In this document: positions 15,338 through 17,117 of the stretch, piece by piece
Position numbering within the stretch: position 1 is the stretch's first letter
Layout: each line of letters starts with the position of its first letter
Assembly: GCA_021414165.1 (NCBI GenBank)
Contig: JAIOPA010000155.1
Location: 1 to 17,117 of the forward strand
Origin: Candidatus Eiseniibacteriota bacterium
Lineage (GTDB): Bacteria > Eisenbacteria > RBG-16-71-46
Length of the DNA: 17,117 bases
Reading direction: 5' to 3'
Translations under genes and position numbers: made by a program
Notes under the pieces: generated by a model
Seen by the model: the letters and a program-made list of their open reading frames with translations, nothing else
Databases searched by the model: none
Told to the model about the DNA's origin: nothing

Positions 15338-15375
15338 CCGCCGGGTCCCGAGTGGGGCCCGGCGGCTTTTGTTTT
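15338..15375 (+). terminator. Strong Rho-independent terminator of the lysS-clpC operon
   Basis: CCGCCGGGTCCC (15338-15349) pairs with GGGGCCCGGCGG (15354-15365) to form a 12-bp stem with one G-U pair and a GAGT loop. It is followed by CTTTTGTTTT (15366-15375). It lies 21 bases after the clpC stop and is the clearest terminator in the window. Confidence 0.95.
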
Positions 15376-15687
15376 CGTGTGGCGGGGGCCGCGGCCTCCG
15401 GCCGCGCTTGGAGGCGCGTGGACGCCGGAGACCGCGTGGGACTGGACCCCTGGCGGTCGTGGGCGGTGGGGAAGCGAGCACGGATCGCGGGAACACCGAG
15501 GGGCGCAAAGGGGTATGGTTGCGTGCCTTCCGCACCCGGGCGCGGGCTGGACAAGGGCACGGGTCTTGTCCATCATCGCCCGCCGACTCCCCCCAGCATG
15601 GCCACGCCGCTCGGCACCGCGCGCACGGACGCGTCCCGCGGGAGTGGCGCAGCTCGGAACCTGCCCGTGGCCACAGGAGAACCCCGA
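15376..15687. other. 312-bp non-coding region between clpC terminator and bamA
   Basis: I see no convincing gene here; the overlapping open frames have arginine/proline-rich shadow composition and run into bamA out of frame. A 7-bp GC hairpin, CGCGGCC-TCC-GGCCGCG (15390-15406), has no U-tract. TATGGT at 15514-15519 looks like a -10 box but has no -35 partner. The promoter/operator-like dyad at 15548-15576 is listed separately. No tRNA-like fold was recognised. Confidence 0.6.
15548..15576 (+). promoter_or_regulatory. Candidate bamA promoter embedded in an 8-bp inverted repeat
   Basis: TGGACAAG (15548-15555) and CTTGTCCA (15565-15572) are perfect inverted repeats separated by nine bases. The left arm contains TGGACA, five of six matches to a -35 box; 17 bp later CATCAT (15571-15576) matches four of six -10 positions. 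The dyad therefore fills the spacer of a plausible promoter, where an operator would sit. The leader to the bamA start would be about 105 bases. Confidence 0.45.
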
Positions 15688-17117
15688 GTGCCTGACACCG
15701 ATTCGCGTACCCCCCGGCGTGGCGGCAACCTGACTTTCGTCGCGATCCTCGCGAGCCTCGTGCTCGCACTGACCGCGCTGCCCGCCCGGGCCCAGTTCGC
15801 ACCGATCGACACGACGTCGCTCGCGCCTGCCGAACCCACCGGTCCGCCGACGATCCGCAGCATCACCGTCGAGGGCAATGCCTTCACGGACTCGACCCGC
15901 ATCCTGCGCACGTTCGAGGTGCGCCCCGGCCAGTTGTTCGCCGCGGACGTCATGCGCCGCGGACAGCGCAAGCTGGTCGCGCTAGGTCTGTTCTCCGACG
16001 TGCGGTTGCGCCAGCGCACCGACAAGGCCACGAACGAGGTCGATCTCACGATCGTCGTCGTCGAGCGCCCGCGTATCGCGAAGATCTCGTTCGAGGGCCA
16101 GAAGAAGCGTGAGGACTCCGACCTCGAGAAGAAGTTGTTCTTGAAGGTGGGCGAGACCTATTCGCCCACGGCCACGTCGAACCAGATCGACACGCTCAAG
16201 AAGTACTACCAGGAAGAGGGCTTCTCGCGCGCCAAGATCAGCAGCAAGGTCGACACGCTCGAGGGCCGCAACGAGATCGAGTTGCGTTTCCTGGTCGAGG
16301 AAGGCGAGAAGGTCCGCATCCGCGCCATCGCGTTCGAGGGCATCGGGAACGCGCCGCCGAAGGCGCTGCGCAAGGCCATGAAGACCAAGGCCAAGGGCTT
16401 CCTGGGCGGTGGCGACCTCAAGGATGAATCGTTCACCGAGGACCGCGAGAAGCTCGAGGGCTGGTTCCACGACCACGGTTATCGCGACATGGTCGTGTCG
16501 GACTTCGTGGTCGAGCCGGGCGCGACGCCGCGCGATCTCACGCTGCGCGTCAAGGTGGATGCCGGCCGCAAGTACACGATGGGCAAGGTCACGTGGAGCG
16601 GCAATGAGGTCGTGAAGACCCCGGCGCTCGAGCGGCAGTGGCCCAAGAAGGGTGGCCCCGACTACAACAAGGGCCGCATCCAGAAGGCCGTCTCGGGCGC
16701 GTATGCCGAGTACGCCGAGCAGGGCTATCTGTACGTGAACATGGAGCCGCGCGAGACCGTGGTCTCGGACTCGATCGTCGATCTCACGATCGGCGTGGGC
16801 GAGGGCGGGCCGTCGCACGTGCGGCGCATCAGCATCACCGGCAACAAGGGCACGCGCCAGAAGGTCATCCGCCGCGAGATCGACGTGCGCGAGGGCGACC
16901 TGTTCCGCCGCTCGGCGCTGGTGCGCAGCCAGGGCGACGTCATGCGCCTCGGCATCTTCAATGAGGTCATCCCGGTCTTCACGCCGGCCGAGAGCACCGA
17001 CGTCGACCTGGTGTTCAAGGTGAGCGAGAAGCAGGTGGGTACGGCCTCGGCCGGCGCCGGCTTCACGAATGAGTCCGGCCTCACCGGCTTCCTCGAGATC
17101 GGTCACAACAACGTGCT
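15688..17117 (+). CDS. bamA: Outer-membrane protein assembly factor BamA (3' truncated by window)
   Basis: BamA folds and inserts beta-barrel proteins into the outer membrane. The GTG at 15688 is supported by AGGAG (15675-15679) eight bases upstream and by the signal peptide that follows, MPDTDSRTPRRGGN plus a hydrophobic core, with cleavage likely at ARA-Q (35/36). Five POTRA domains can be read at about 55-125 (ITVEGNAFTDS, LVALGLFSDV), 129-207 (ISFEGQKKREDSDL, YYQEEGFSRA), 208-294 (IAFEGIGNAPP), 295-373 (VTWSGNEVV, YAEQGYLYVNM) and 376-449 (ISITGNKGTRQKVIRREIDVREGDLF, RLGIFNEV). The barrel starts near residue 450 (VGTASAGAGFTNESGLTG), and the window ends 27 residues into it. Five POTRAs fit BamA, not TamA or FhaC/TpsB. 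It is separated from clpC by a terminator and probably has its own promoter. Confidence 0.95.
   Translation, partial: MPDTDSRTPRRGGNLTFVAILASLVLALTALPARAQFAPIDTTSLAPAEPTGPPTIRSITVEGNAFTDSTRILRTFEVRPGQLFAADVMRRGQRKLVALGLFSDVRLRQRTDKATNEVDLTIVVVERPRIAKISFEGQKKREDSDLEKKLFLKVGETYSPTATSNQIDTLKKYYQEEGFSRAKISSKVDTLEGRNEIELRFLVEEGEKVRIRAIAFEGIGNAPPKALRKAMKTKAKGFLGGGDLKDESFTEDREKLEGWFHDHGYRDMVVSDFVVEPGATPRDLTLRVKVDAGRKYTMGKVTWSGNEVVKTPALERQWPKKGGPDYNKGRIQKAVSGAYAEYAEQGYLYVNMEPRETVVSDSIVDLTIGVGEGGPSHVRRISITGNKGTRQKVIRREIDVREGDLFRRSALVRSQGDVMRLGIFNEVIPVFTPAESTDVDLVFKVSEKQVGTASAGAGFTNESGLTGFLEIGHNNV

Noticed and set aside
15390..15406. GC-rich 7-bp hairpin as a second terminator
   Set aside because: No T-run follows and a strong terminator already lies 15 bp upstream; probably chance in GC-rich DNA.
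15377..15733. Possible 118-codon plus-strand gene upstream of bamA
   Set aside because: It overlaps the bamA signal-peptide region out of frame, has no Shine-Dalgarno, and its sequence is Arg/Pro/Ala shadow-like.

Overview
The window is about 17 kb of GC-rich bacterial chromosome with every gene on the + strand. It comes from a diderm (Gram-negative-type) bacterium: it encodes a BamA outer-membrane assembly protein, a TonB-dependent receptor and a Lol lipoprotein-release transporter. The lysyl-tRNA synthetase motif 2 region reads like Bacteroidetes/Chlorobi enzymes, and an McsA-McsB-ClpC module sits beside outer-membrane genes. Together these suggest the FCB superphylum or a candidate phylum near it (for example Eisenbacteria- or Gemmatimonadota-like). 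That placement is inference; no rRNA gene is present to test it.

Region 1 (1-4499) is a tightly overlapping purine operon: purL (5' end outside the window), purQ, a small gene that looks like a tandem-duplicated PurS, and purF. PurL, PurQ and PurS together form the FGAM synthase of the small-PurL type, and PurF catalyses the first committed step. The purL/purQ junction looks damaged: the first strand of the PurQ glutaminase domain is missing and the two frames run into each other.

Region 2 (4500-7660) holds a monocistronic TonB-dependent receptor with a carboxypeptidase-regulatory-like N-terminal domain. A structured 245-bp intergenic region precedes it, with a 22-bp tandem duplication, a terminator-like hairpin, a candidate promoter, a perfect 14-bp palindrome and hairpins near the ribosome binding site. 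A terminator-like hairpin follows the gene.

Region 3 (7577-15375) appears to be one operon of about 7.8 kb, from a TTGACA promoter to a textbook Rho-independent terminator: lysS, a lolC/E-type permease, lolD, mcsA, mcsB and clpC. Several genes overlap by 4 bp. It joins tRNA charging, lipoprotein export and the arginine-phosphorylation/Clp protein-quality-control pathway. The ctsR repressor that normally heads mcsA-mcsB-clpC in Firmicutes is absent.

Region 4 (15376-17117) is a 312-bp non-coding stretch with a promoter/operator-like dyad, followed by bamA. All five POTRA domains are visible and the window ends at the start of the beta-barrel.

The most interesting points are the apparent pArg-degradation operon in a diderm (with an Asp-to-Asn change in the McsB allosteric motif), the hairpin between a perfect Shine-Dalgarno and the clpC start, the tandem PurS-like gene, and the broken purL/purQ junction. 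I saw no CRISPR array, transposon, tRNA or rRNA.
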